Positions 11,001-18,581 of a stretch of 34,300 nucleotides of DNA are shown here, piece after piece. Where the stretch lies: assembly GCA_015709315.1 (NCBI GenBank), contig JACCQI010000029.1:1-34300 (forward strand), read 5' to 3'. The translations under genes and the position numbers were made by a program. The DNA is from Desulfovibrionaceae bacterium. GTDB taxonomy: Bacteria; Desulfobacterota; Desulfovibrionia; Desulfovibrionales; Desulfovibrionaceae. Below the pieces are notes generated by a model. That model made no database searches, was not told the DNA's origin, and saw nothing but the letters and a program-made list of their open reading frames with translations. The stretch's first letter is position 1, and each line of letters starts with the position of its first letter.

Positions 11001-11231
11001 GAGCCGGAGATCATGGAGCCGGACGGCGGGTTCAAACGGCTCGACCTGCTGGTCGACGGCCCGGAACCCATCGTGGCGGACTTCAAGACCGGCCAGCCCG
11101 ACCCGCACAACGAAACCCAGGTGCGCGGCTACATGGACCTGCTCGCGGCCATGCCGGGATGCGTCGGCCCCAAGGGATTCCTCGTCTATCTCGACCTGCG
11201 CGAAATCCGCGAAGTGCGGAGGGAGGCATAG
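8082..11231 (+). CDS. addA: AddA-type UvrD-like helicase/nuclease (double-strand break repair)
   Basis: Superfamily 1 helicase fused to a RecB-type nuclease, the motor subunit of AddAB, which resects double-strand breaks for recombination. Motifs in order: Walker A ASAGAGKT (residues 9-16), TFTNKAAAEM, Walker B LVDEFQDTNRDQW, VGDVKQAIYGWRGGD, TIHKAKGLEFPVVV and LYVAWTRAREELY. The C-terminal nuclease shows RLDLLVD...VADFKTGQ with D1000 and K1002 as likely metal and catalytic residues. At 1049 residues it is somewhat shorter than Bacillus AddA. A GGAGG site precedes the ATG at 8082. The addB-type gene begins on the base after its stop codon, which strongly supports an AddAB pair. RecB is the alternative family name, but no RecC or RecD is present. 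Confidence 0.88.
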   Translation: MSELMQVKASAGAGKTYQLTRRFLSLLEKSDDASSPFVCTSRPGRGFAWPEIMAVTFTNKAAAEMKERVVSALKAIALGAGDHADACSPETARRTLDAMLRRYHRLNIRTIDSLLALLLRLFALEFGVRPDFEIVFDQKELFEGVFDHFIGTCETDGHEREMLENALSTLIHDERRSGFWVQNAVRDRLRRLTSTLEGHRTALLVDQEAIKDLLAVEFEGFKKTVGHMAEHIETSGLPINKYFKDFMGACLDMTLFDAVPDSKMIQKERFADCVLAKGKDQVDDKAESYFSRLKEKWAEFRRSRAILAGAYFLVPAIRIGERIMDDLSDLQRRRGQVLNESVAGHVIDLLADGGAVSEAYCRLGCRLHHMLVDEFQDTNRDQWEAITPLAGECLAKGGSFFFVGDVKQAIYGWRGGDSALFDEVMAQPEVAGLVEKPQAETLPNNWRSHRNVVEFNNRFFANMEDPDQAMELAERLFPDADAACQADFAAKLADSFRDCAQALPDKHRDTAGYVRMERLPDKCDVAAETLDRLGRLMDDLTARRCFRDIGILVRSKAHASLVCDLLVEKNIPVITESSLQLDRHPVVRQLAAFLSFLDFPRDDASFLTFVSGAELFLAEAGMAETELRDWLVAPKKRPLGVHFREDFPEPWQRLIEPFYNQSGLMTPYDLAMEAVRVFRVIERHPEAELYVRRFLEVIHLAEENGYGSLSAFLEYWAENSQEEKVPLPENIDAVRIMTIHKAKGLEFPVVVIPFHHWKAEADQDFTIEEFRGHRLLVPMKPDLGRPYLESMGRSMREQLNLLYVAWTRAREELYGFFVKKPGKGVPNPAALKALDLFLDLDDDVYEVGQTPAETVPSAPEARPEPQPLGQGTEQVELMAWLPRLRVYRHNLDDYFYNERMRGEVAHRVMEFMRVTGDDAADADRAVRLAVADFPELGALDRTEREQLDRDLRDMALWALGQEDLRGWLATGEHEPEIMEPDGGFKRLDLLVDGPEPIVADFKTGQPDPHNETQVRGYMDLLAAMPGCVGPKGFLVYLDLREIREVRREA

Positions 11232-14159
11232 ATGCGGCCCATATTCCTCATACCCTGGCACACCGATTTCATGGCCGCCCTGACCGATATGGTGGCGGCG
11301 TCCGACGCCCCCGCCGACCTGACCGTGCTCTTTCCGCACAACCGTCCGCGCCGCCATCTCAAGGGACTGCTCGCCGCGCATCCGGGCGTGGCCCGGCCCT
11401 TCCGCATGCCGCGCATGACCTCCATCTCGGATTTCGTGGCGGACCTGCACCGTCGGCTCAATCCGCAGACAACGGCCCTCGCCAATCCCCTGGACCGGGT
11501 GGAGCTGCTGTACCAGGTGGCGCACGACCTGCGCGACCGGGGGGATGGCTTGCTCGCCCGGCTGCCGAAACTGGACCGCGAGCAATTCCTGCCCTGGGGC
11601 TCGAAGCTGGCGAGCCTCATGGACGACCTCATGCGCCAGGACCTGGAAGCCCAGGACCTCAAATACATGGAGGGCGAAGTCCCGCCCTACGCCGCCGCCC
11701 TGCTCGAACAGCTCCACGACATCCACGAGCTGTACGTGGCCCGGCTTGAGGAACGGGGATGGACCACCCCCGGCCTGAGCGCGCGCTATGTGCTCGGCCG
11801 CCTGGACGCGGTAGCCGAAACGCTGGAGGGCAAGACCGTGCTGGCCGCCGGGTTCTACGCCCTGAGCGGCACCGAGGACAAACTCTTCCGCTTCCTGTGG
11901 GAGCGCGGCTCGCTCCTGCCGGTCATCCACTCCGACCCGGCCCTGGCCGAGGACGGGCATTCCCACTGGGCCGCGGCGGAACACGCCGCCTGGCTCAAGC
12001 GGTGGCGGGTGCAGCCCGAGTTGCCGGACGGAATCGACACCGCGCCGCGCCAAACGGCCGTCCGCTTCTGCGAAGGATACGACCGCCACTCCCAATTGGC
12101 CGGGCTGGCCGGGGATCTGCGCGCGTGCGACAGCCTGGACGGCACCGCCGTGGTCCTGCCGGACGAGGGCGCGCTCCTGCCCGTGCTGCACATGCTCCCC
12201 GCCGTGGACGCGGAGCTGGAGCCGAACATCTCCATGGGCTATCCGCTGAACCGCACCTCCCTGGCCCGGCTCATAGAGACCCTGCTCCAATTGCAGGAAA
12301 ACCGCAGCGCAAAAGGCCGATACTACTGGAAGGACGTCATCGCGCTCATCCGCCACCCCTACCTGCGCCTCCTCGGCCCGGAGGACCGCCCCCTGCGGCC
12401 GGTGTTCCACCAATGGGAAGCCGCCATCCGCAAGGGGGAGAAATTCCTCGACCCGCTCGCCTTTGAGCCGAACTGGGACGACCCGGCCCTGCAAAAGGTG
12501 GACGGACAGGCCGTCATGCCCCTGCTCAAGGACATTCTGGATTGCTGCCTGACCCGGTTCGAGTCCGTGGACACCCTGGCCGGGCTGGCCGACTGCCTGG
12601 CGTCCCTGGCCGCGCTGCTCCACGGGCAAGGGGAAAAGCTCTGGCACACCTATCTCATCGACGCGGAATGCTTGTTCCGCCTGACCGCCTCGGTCATCCC
12701 ACAGCTCAAGGACGCGGAAATGAGCGCCCAAGCCTTTGGCCGGTCCACGCTCCATTCATTCCTGCGGAGCATGCTCGCCCAGGAACGCGTCTCCTTCGAG
12801 CCGGACCCGATCTCCGGGTTGCAGGTCCTCGGCGTGCTGGAAACGCGCCTGCTGCACTTCCGGCGGCTTTTTGTCCTGGACGCCATCGAGGAACGGCTGC
12901 CCGGCACCAACCCCTATGACCCGCTTTTGCCCGATCCCCTGCGAAGCCTCCTCGGCCTGCCCGACGCCCGGGAGCGGGACAACGTGTCCGGCTACAACTT
13001 CTACCGGCTGCTCATGGGCGCGGACGAGGCGGTCATCTTCTACCAGTCCGGCATCCAGCCGGGCCTGCTCGACTCCAAGTCCGTCCGCAGCCGGTTCGTG
13101 GAACAGTTGCTGTGGCAGCGGGAGGCCCGCGCCGGGCGGGTCCTGAAGCCCGAAGACGGCGTGGTCCGGGCCGTGACCTTCCCGGCCAGCTCCCTGCCCT
13201 CCGGCCCGCCGGATATCCCGGTGACCGAGGCCATGCATGCGGCCCTCGTCGATAAACTGACCGCCAAGGGGCTGTCGCCGTCCAGCCTGGACCGCTACCT
13301 GACCTGCCCCAAGCAGTTCTTCTACAGCTACCTGACCAGGGTGCGCCCGGTGGACATGGTGGACGAGGAAGGGGACAAGAGCGAATTCGGCACCCTGGTC
13401 CACGCCGCGCTCAAGGAATTCCTCCTCCCGCACCTGGGCGTGGAAAAGGAGCTGTCCAAAATCGATCCCGAGCCGCTCCTAGCCGCCTTCGACGAATCCT
13501 TCCGGGCGAGTTCGCTTTTTGCCCGACTGCCGCTCGACACGCGCCTGGGACTGATGGAAACCGGCCGCTACCGGCTGAAGGAATTCGTCCGCAACCAGAA
13601 AACGGCCACCCTCCTGGCCCTGGAGGAGCCGTTCGAGACACGCCTGGAAATCGAAGGGCTGTCCATCCCGTTCAAGGGCCGGATCGACCGCATCGAGCGG
13701 CGCGGGCAGGACGTCTATATCCTGGACTACAAGACCGGGAAACGGACCGTGATGCCCACCAAGAATTTCTGGCAGGACATGGAGCTGCGGGACCGGATGG
13801 AAACGTTCGGCCCGGATGTGGTCGACCCCGATCTCGCCTCGGACCTGGCCAGGGCCGTGTCCAGCGTCCAGCTCCCGGCGTACCTCCGGCTCTACGCAAC
13901 CGCCGGGCAGCCCGCCCCGGCCAATGCGGGGCTGATAAAGCTGGCCGATGGCGGCAAGGAGCAGCTTCTCTTTCCGGCCAAATGGACCGAAGACGAACTG
14001 GCCGAGGCTGTGGACGAGGTGGCGCCCCTGCTGGTAGAATCCCTTGTCCGGCACATGGTGCTGGCAACCCGCTTCGCGCCGAGGACCGGCGCCCATTGCG
14101 CGTGGTGCGCCTTCACCAACCCCTGCGGGCAGACCCCGCCCAAAACGACCTACAGGTAG
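11232..14159 (+). CDS. addB: AddB-type PD-(D/E)XK nuclease subunit with Fe-S cysteines
   Basis: Partner nuclease of AddA. The C-terminal nuclease contains GRIDRIERRGQDVYILDYKTGKR, the D...D-Y-K core of the PD-(D/E)XK fold. It is bracketed by four cysteines, C692 (LTCPKQFFY), C956, C959 and C965 (HCAWC...NPC). The C-X263-C-X2-C-X5-C spacing matches the iron-sulfur staple of AddB. The 975-residue protein lacks the N-terminal Walker A box (GxxGxGKT) of Bacillus AddB; its start reads MRPIFLIPWHTDF. In that respect it resembles the alphaproteobacterial type of AddB, with a dead helicase-like front half. The ATG directly follows the addA stop (TAGATG), so translation is coupled. Confidence 0.85.
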   Translation: MRPIFLIPWHTDFMAALTDMVAASDAPADLTVLFPHNRPRRHLKGLLAAHPGVARPFRMPRMTSISDFVADLHRRLNPQTTALANPLDRVELLYQVAHDLRDRGDGLLARLPKLDREQFLPWGSKLASLMDDLMRQDLEAQDLKYMEGEVPPYAAALLEQLHDIHELYVARLEERGWTTPGLSARYVLGRLDAVAETLEGKTVLAAGFYALSGTEDKLFRFLWERGSLLPVIHSDPALAEDGHSHWAAAEHAAWLKRWRVQPELPDGIDTAPRQTAVRFCEGYDRHSQLAGLAGDLRACDSLDGTAVVLPDEGALLPVLHMLPAVDAELEPNISMGYPLNRTSLARLIETLLQLQENRSAKGRYYWKDVIALIRHPYLRLLGPEDRPLRPVFHQWEAAIRKGEKFLDPLAFEPNWDDPALQKVDGQAVMPLLKDILDCCLTRFESVDTLAGLADCLASLAALLHGQGEKLWHTYLIDAECLFRLTASVIPQLKDAEMSAQAFGRSTLHSFLRSMLAQERVSFEPDPISGLQVLGVLETRLLHFRRLFVLDAIEERLPGTNPYDPLLPDPLRSLLGLPDARERDNVSGYNFYRLLMGADEAVIFYQSGIQPGLLDSKSVRSRFVEQLLWQREARAGRVLKPEDGVVRAVTFPASSLPSGPPDIPVTEAMHAALVDKLTAKGLSPSSLDRYLTCPKQFFYSYLTRVRPVDMVDEEGDKSEFGTLVHAALKEFLLPHLGVEKELSKIDPEPLLAAFDESFRASSLFARLPLDTRLGLMETGRYRLKEFVRNQKTATLLALEEPFETRLEIEGLSIPFKGRIDRIERRGQDVYILDYKTGKRTVMPTKNFWQDMELRDRMETFGPDVVDPDLASDLARAVSSVQLPAYLRLYATAGQPAPANAGLIKLADGGKEQLLFPAKWTEDELAEAVDEVAPLLVESLVRHMVLATRFAPRTGAHCAWCAFTNPCGQTPPKTTYR

Positions 14160-14162
14160 ACC

Positions 14163-14606
14163 ATGCACTATTCGGAAGGAAAGATCGGCAGGATATTCAC
14201 CCTGCGGCTGGAAGACGGCGAGCGCGTGCCGGACTGCATCGAGCGGTTCGCGGCGGAACACGCCGTTAAAACGGGTTTGTGCGTGCTGCTCGGCGGCATC
14301 GGCGGCGGCAACATCGTGGCCGGTCCCAGGGACGGCGACGCCCCGGTCATCGACCCGATCCTGCACCCCGTCATCGGCGCGCACGAGGTGTTGGGCATGG
14401 GCACCCTGTTCCCGAACGAGGCGGGCGAGCCGGTCCTGCACATGCACGCGGCCCTGGGGCGCGACGGCGACACCCGCACCGGCTGCATCCGCCCCGGCCT
14501 GGACGTCTGGCTGGTGGGCGAAGTGATGATCCTGGAAATCCTGGGCACGGACATGCTCCGCAAGAAAGACGCCAAGAGCGGCCTGGCCCTGCTCGCCAAG
14601 GAATAA
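14163..14606 (+). CDS. PPC-domain (DUF296) protein
   Basis: 147 residues that form essentially one PPC domain, the trimeric fold also found attached to plant AT-hook proteins. Family hallmarks are the early GRIFTLRLEDGERVPDCIERFA segment, the glycine-rich LLGGIGGGNIVAGP and the LHMHAALGRDGDT strand with two conserved histidines. Bacterial members are often called DNA-binding, but this one has no AT-hook and the function is not settled. It starts 3 nt after addB and is followed after 3 nt by the flavoprotein gene, so it is in the same transcript. Residues 112-147 end in a short charged helix. Confidence 0.8.
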   Translation: MHYSEGKIGRIFTLRLEDGERVPDCIERFAAEHAVKTGLCVLLGGIGGGNIVAGPRDGDAPVIDPILHPVIGAHEVLGMGTLFPNEAGEPVLHMHAALGRDGDTRTGCIRPGLDVWLVGEVMILEILGTDMLRKKDAKSGLALLAKE

Positions 14607-14609
14607 ACC

Positions 14610-15803
14610 GTGTTTTCCGCCCATACCATCATCTGCGGGGCCGGCATCATCGGCCTGACCATCGCCCGCGAACTGCTCAAGGCAGGCTGCGACGACATCA
14701 TCATCTTCGACAAGGAATCCGAGCCGGGCAAGCACGCCTCGGGCCGAAACAGCGGCGTGCTGCACGCCGGGATATACTATGATCCCGGTACAATGAAGGC
14801 AAAAATGTGCCTGGAAGGCAACCGCCGGATGCAGGCATACTGCGAAGAGAACGGCCTGCCGCTCTTCAAGTCCGGCAAGGTCATCGTGGCCCAGGGAGAG
14901 GAAGAGCTGCCCACACTGGACGAGTTGCAGCGCCGGGCAACGGCCAACGGCGGCGTCGTGGAGATGATCGACAAGCGGCAACTGGCCGAGATCGAGCCCA
15001 ACGCCCGGACCGTGGAGCACGCCCTGCACTCCCCGCTCACCGCCGTGGTGGACCCCAAGCGCATCCTGGCCGCCATGCGCGACGAGCTGGAGCAGTCCGG
15101 CAAGGTCCGCTTCTTTTTCGACACCCAATTCCTCGGGGCCGGGGAAAACACGGCCCGCACCAGCCAGGGCGACATCGCCTACACGCTGTTCATCAACGCG
15201 GCCGGAGCCTACAGCGACAAGGTCGCCCAATCCTTCGGCATAGCCAAGAACTACCGGCTACTGCCGTTCAAGGGCATCTACCACGTCCTGAAAAAACCCG
15301 CCGCCGACAAGATTCGCGGTTCCATCTACCCGGTGCCGAACATCAAAAATCCGTTCCTCGGCGTCCACTTCACCCGCAGCGTTCACGGCGACGTGTACGT
15401 CGGCCCCACGGCCATCCCGGCCTTCGGGCGCGAGAACTACGGCATCCTCAAGGGGCTGGACGAGGAGTTCCCGGCCATCCTGTTCCGCGACCTGCGCATG
15501 TTCATGGAAAACGAGAAGTTCCGCACCATCGCCCTGGAGGAGCCGCGCAAGTATTTCTTCAAATACTTCTTCAACGACGCGGCCCGGCTGGTGAAGCACA
15601 TAGCGCCCAAAGACTTGCTGCCCTGCTCCAAGGCGGGCATCCGGCCCCAGCTGGTGGACATCGACAACCACCGCCTGGTCATGGATTTCGTGGTGGAACG
15701 TTTCGAAAACACCGTTCATATCCTGAATTCGATTTCCCCGGCCTTCACAAGTTCCATGTATTTCGCGGAACTGGTGGTGGAGGAATATGCGGTCCTTCAT
15801 TGA
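14610..15803 (+). CDS. lhgO: L-2-hydroxyglutarate oxidase-like FAD-dependent oxidoreductase
   Basis: DAO-family flavoprotein that most resembles L-2-hydroxyglutarate oxidase/dehydrogenase (LhgO), which returns L-2-hydroxyglutarate to 2-oxoglutarate and passes electrons to a membrane acceptor. The FAD-binding loop ICGAGIIGLTIAREL (GxGxxG at 10-15) opens the protein, and SGRNSGVLHAGIYYDPGTMKA (44-64) is a very typical LhgO stretch. LGVHFTRSVHGDVYVGPTAI in the second half fits the same family. Length is 397 residues. The start is GTG, 3 nt after the PPC gene. It is the last gene of the six-gene operon. No clear terminator follows before the next start at 15892. Related glycerol-3-phosphate or D-amino acid dehydrogenases are less likely. 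Confidence 0.82.
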   Translation: MFSAHTIICGAGIIGLTIARELLKAGCDDIIIFDKESEPGKHASGRNSGVLHAGIYYDPGTMKAKMCLEGNRRMQAYCEENGLPLFKSGKVIVAQGEEELPTLDELQRRATANGGVVEMIDKRQLAEIEPNARTVEHALHSPLTAVVDPKRILAAMRDELEQSGKVRFFFDTQFLGAGENTARTSQGDIAYTLFINAAGAYSDKVAQSFGIAKNYRLLPFKGIYHVLKKPAADKIRGSIYPVPNIKNPFLGVHFTRSVHGDVYVGPTAIPAFGRENYGILKGLDEEFPAILFRDLRMFMENEKFRTIALEEPRKYFFKYFFNDAARLVKHIAPKDLLPCSKAGIRPQLVDIDNHRLVMDFVVERFENTVHILNSISPAFTSSMYFAELVVEEYAVLH

Positions 15804-15844
15804 CCTTGCGTCTCAAACGGCTGTTTACCTTGACTTGACCGAAT

Positions 15845-15874
15845 TTTCGGCGCATGGGAACAGCTATCCATAAT
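15845..15874 (+). promoter_or_regulatory. Possible promoter of the nitronate monooxygenase-like gene
   Basis: A good -10 CATAAT (15869-15874) lies 17 nt before the start at 15892, with a weak -35 TTTCGG (15845-15850) at 18-nt spacing. A 12-bp palindrome, CCGAATTTTCGG, overlaps the -35 side and could be an operator. The evidence is thin. Confidence 0.3.
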
Positions 15875-15891
15875 CACAAACGAGGTATCCA

Positions 15892-17094
15892 ATGACTCTT
15901 CCGAATCTCAAATTCGGCGACCTGACTGCCCGGATTCCCATCATCCAGGGCGGCATGGGCGTCGGCATATCCCTTTCCGGGCTGGCGAGCGCGGTAGCCA
16001 ACGAGGGCGGCGTGGGCGTCATCGCCACCCCCATGATCGGCATGCGCGACCCCAGCCGGGCCAAGGACCCTGTGGGCGCGGACCATCGCGGCCTGATCGA
16101 GGAAATCCGCAAGGCGCGCGCCAAGATGACCGACGGCCTGCTCGGCGTGAACATCATGTGCGCCCTGACCAACTACAGCGACATGGTCAAGACCTCCATC
16201 CGCGAGGGCGTAGACCTGATCATTTCCGGCGCGGGCCTGCCCGTGGACCTTCCCGGCTACCTGCGCGAGGTAACCGACGAGATGAAGAAGGACATGCGGA
16301 CCAAGTTGATTCCCATCGTTTCTTCGGGCCGCGCGGCCAACATCCTGTGCCGCAAATGGCTGAAACGGTTCGACTACCTGCCCGACGGCTTCGTGGTGGA
16401 AGGCCCCAAGGCGGGCGGCCACCTCGGCTTCAAGGCCGAAGACCTTGAAAAGCCCGAATTCCAGTTGGAACAAATCGTGGCCGATGTCCTCAACGCGGTG
16501 CAGCCGTTCCGCGAGAAGCACCACAAGGACATTCCCGTCATCGCGGCGGGCGGCGTCTACACCGGCGGCGACATCGCCCGGTTCCTGGAGATGGGCGCGG
16601 CAGGCGTGCAGATGGGCACCCGTTTCGTGGCCACCAGGGAATGCGACGCGGACGAAGCCTTCAAGCAGGCATACGTCAATGCGAAGAAAGAGGACGTGAC
16701 CATCATCAAGAGCCCGGTCGGCCTGCCCGGCCGCGCCCTGAAGAACACCTTCCTGGACGCCGTTTCCTCCGGCCTCAAGCACCCCAAGAAGTGCATTCAC
16801 AAGTGCCTGCACTCCTGCGCCGAGGAAAAATCCCCCTACTGCATCGCTCAGGCCCTGGTGAACGCCTACAAGGGCAAGCTCAATTACGGGTTCGCCTTTG
16901 CCGGGGCCAACGCCTATCTCGTGGACAAGATCGTCACGGTCAAGGAACTGATGACCGACCTGCGCGTGGAGGCCGAGCGCCGCTACCAGGAGGTCGGGCA
17001 AAAAATCGTGGAAACCCGCGACGAGATGGGAAAGAAGATTCAGGAAACCAAAGAGGAGGCGGAACGTCGCCTCAGGGACGCCTTGAACAAATAA
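15892..17094 (+). CDS. Nitronate monooxygenase / 2-nitropropane dioxygenase family flavoprotein
   Basis: FMN-dependent TIM-barrel protein of the nitronate monooxygenase family, which also contains FabK-like enoyl-ACP reductases. It begins with the IPIIQGGMGVGISLSGLA strand typical of the family. It has GAGLPVDLP, the EGPKAGGHLG loop with the likely catalytic histidine, and VIAAGGVYTGGDIARFLEMGA...MGTRF for phosphate binding of FMN. Two additions stand out. A cysteine cluster C301, C305, C309, C317 sits near the end of the barrel, and the last ~45 residues form a charged heptad-like helix. Many anaerobes carry this longer form, whose substrate is not known. A GAGG site precedes the ATG. A strong terminator closes the gene. 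Confidence 0.83.
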   Translation: MTLPNLKFGDLTARIPIIQGGMGVGISLSGLASAVANEGGVGVIATPMIGMRDPSRAKDPVGADHRGLIEEIRKARAKMTDGLLGVNIMCALTNYSDMVKTSIREGVDLIISGAGLPVDLPGYLREVTDEMKKDMRTKLIPIVSSGRAANILCRKWLKRFDYLPDGFVVEGPKAGGHLGFKAEDLEKPEFQLEQIVADVLNAVQPFREKHHKDIPVIAAGGVYTGGDIARFLEMGAAGVQMGTRFVATRECDADEAFKQAYVNAKKEDVTIIKSPVGLPGRALKNTFLDAVSSGLKHPKKCIHKCLHSCAEEKSPYCIAQALVNAYKGKLNYGFAFAGANAYLVDKIVTVKELMTDLRVEAERRYQEVGQKIVETRDEMGKKIQETKEEAERRLRDALNK

Positions 17095-17106
17095 CGACGC
17101 AAACAG

Positions 17107-17136
17107 AAAGGCGGGACCAAAAGGTCCCGCTTTTTT
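17107..17136 (+). terminator. Intrinsic terminator after the nitronate monooxygenase-like gene
   Basis: GCGGGACC (17111-17118) pairs perfectly with GGTCCCGC (17123-17130) across an AAAA loop, followed by TTTTTT. It is a textbook rho-independent terminator beginning 13 nt after the stop codon. Confidence 0.9.
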
Positions 17137-17252
17137 GTTCACCCGGCCCAGTAATAATTCACGAGCCGATTTTATTCTGAAATAAAGTATGCAATATTCG
17201 ACACGGCGACCGGCATGCCGTAGATAGCGGTGCGGGTCCATCTTCGTGGCGA

Positions 17253-17258
17253 TATAAT
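17253..17258 (+). promoter_or_regulatory. Consensus -10 box immediately before the solute-binding protein gene
   Basis: A perfect TATAAT lies only 7 nt before the ATG at 17266. A good -35 is not present at 17 nt. If used, the transcript would have almost no leader. An alternative pair, TCGACA...TAGATA with a 17-nt spacer ending at about 17226, would give a normal leader. The palindrome CGGCATGCCG (17211-17220) lies in this second candidate. Confidence 0.35.
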
Positions 17259-17265
17259 TGCTGGA

Positions 17266-18003
17266 ATGGATATGCGTAGAGTTGTATTCGCTTTTGCCCT
17301 GTTGTTGCTGATATGCCCGGCGGTCCTGGCCGAGGGCATCACCATGCACGCCGTCGTGTACCCGCCGCTGGTCTATGAAACAAACGGTGTCGCGCACGGC
17401 ATGGTCCCCGAGGTGGTCAGGTCCATCCAGAAAGAGCTGGGAGAGACGAACCCGCTGGAAATCACGCCCTGGTTGCGGGCCTACAAACTGGCCCAAAACC
17501 GCCCGAACCAGGCTTTGTTCGCCATTGTCCGCATTCCCGAGCGCGAAAGGCTGTTCAAATGGGTCGGACCGATATTCGGCGAAAACGATTATTTCTTCCA
17601 GAAACGAGGCGCGGGACTGACCGTCCGGACCCTGGACGACGCCCGCAAGACCGTCCGCATCGCCGTGCGCCGGGACGGATACACCCACCAGGCGCTCAAG
17701 GCCGAAGGATTCGACAACCTCGATCCGGGACCGAGCTACGAGACCAGTTACAAGAAGCTGCTCGAAGGACGGGTGGATCTCGTGCTCATGGGGGAACGGA
17801 CCTACTACTACATGGTCAAGAAAGCCGGACTCGATCCCGACAACTTCGAACGCACGGATTGCAAGTTCGCCGAGTCCTCGGCCTGGCTCGCATTTTCCAG
17901 GGACATTCCCGACGGGACCATTGCCCGCTGGCAGGCCGCGCTGGACAAGCTCAAGGCCGACGGGACCTACGACGCCATCATGAAGCGCAATTTCCGGCAT
18001 TGA
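17266..18003 (+). CDS. Periplasmic solute-binding protein, SBP_bac_3 (amino-acid type)
   Basis: Secreted protein of the family-3 extracellular solute-binding group. I choose the ATG at 17266 (245 residues) because it opens a clean signal peptide, MDMRRVVFAFALLLLICPAVLA, with cleavage expected after VLA. The frame is open further back to 17230, but those residues do not look like a signal peptide. The mature part has YPPLVYETNGVAHGMVPEVV at the start, RIPERERLFKWVGPI in the middle and a final DGTIARWQAALDKLKADGTYDAIMKRNF, all typical of this family. No permease or ATPase gene adjoins it. It may therefore be an orphan receptor-type binder or feed a transporter elsewhere. Confidence 0.8.
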   Translation: MDMRRVVFAFALLLLICPAVLAEGITMHAVVYPPLVYETNGVAHGMVPEVVRSIQKELGETNPLEITPWLRAYKLAQNRPNQALFAIVRIPERERLFKWVGPIFGENDYFFQKRGAGLTVRTLDDARKTVRIAVRRDGYTHQALKAEGFDNLDPGPSYETSYKKLLEGRVDLVLMGERTYYYMVKKAGLDPDNFERTDCKFAESSAWLAFSRDIPDGTIARWQAALDKLKADGTYDAIMKRNFRH

Positions 18004-18005
18004 TT

Positions 18006-18025
18006 CCCCTGGGCCGACCCGGGGG
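18006..18025. terminator. GC-rich hairpin between convergent genes
   Basis: CCCCTGGG pairs with CCCGGGGG around a CCGA loop (one T-G pair), between the solute-binding protein stop and the stop of the minus-strand cyclophilin gene at 18062. It lacks a T-run on either side, so it may only slow or stabilise transcript ends. Confidence 0.35.
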
Positions 18026-18061
18026 ATGCGATGGACCGATCCGTTGCGCCGACCGGCCGTC

Positions 18062-18568
18062 CTACTCGAACCGGCGGGCGGAGATGATGGAGATGGGGTC
18101 CACGGGCACGTCGTCGTAGCCCTGCCACTCGCGGGTTTTGACCTTGCTGATCTTCACGGCCACGTCCATGCCGTCCACGACCTCGCCGAACACGCAATAG
18201 CCGAAATTCTCGTCGTCCTCGCCCGTGTGGTCGAGGTCCGCGTTGTCGGCCACGTTGATGTAAAACTGGCTGGTGGCGCTGTGCGGGTCGGGCAGACGGC
18301 CCATGGCCACCGATCCGGTGACGTTCTTCAGGCCGTTGGCCGCCTCGTTCTCGATGGGGTCGCGGGTCTCCTTCTCCTCCATGGAAAAAGTCAGGCCGCC
18401 GGCCTGGACCATGAAGCCCTTGATGACCCGGTGAAACAGGGTGCCGTCATAAAACTCGTCGTCCACGTACTTCAGGAAATTCTCGACGGTCTTGGGGGCC
18501 TTGTCCGGGAACAGCTCGATCAGGATTTCGCCTTCCGGGGTCTCCAAAAGGACCAGGGGATTGTCCAT
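18062..18568 (-). CDS. Cyclophilin-type peptidyl-prolyl cis-trans isomerase
   Basis: Catalyses cis-trans isomerisation of prolyl bonds during folding. The 168 residues form a single cyclophilin domain with the active-site pattern FHRVIKGFMVQAGG (R47, F52, Q55) and the later SATSQFYINVAD block. There is no signal peptide, so it is a cytoplasmic PpiB-like form. It lacks the tryptophan region typical of cyclosporin-sensitive eukaryotic forms. It lies 13 nt after xerC on the same strand and is probably the last gene of that transcript. A GC-rich hairpin beyond the stop may mark the end. Confidence 0.92.
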   Translation of the reverse strand: MDNPLVLLETPEGEILIELFPDKAPKTVENFLKYVDDEFYDGTLFHRVIKGFMVQAGGLTFSMEEKETRDPIENEAANGLKNVTGSVAMGRLPDPHSATSQFYINVADNADLDHTGEDDENFGYCVFGEVVDGMDVAVKISKVKTREWQGYDDVPVDPISIISARRFE

Positions 18569-18581
18569 TATCTCTCCATGT

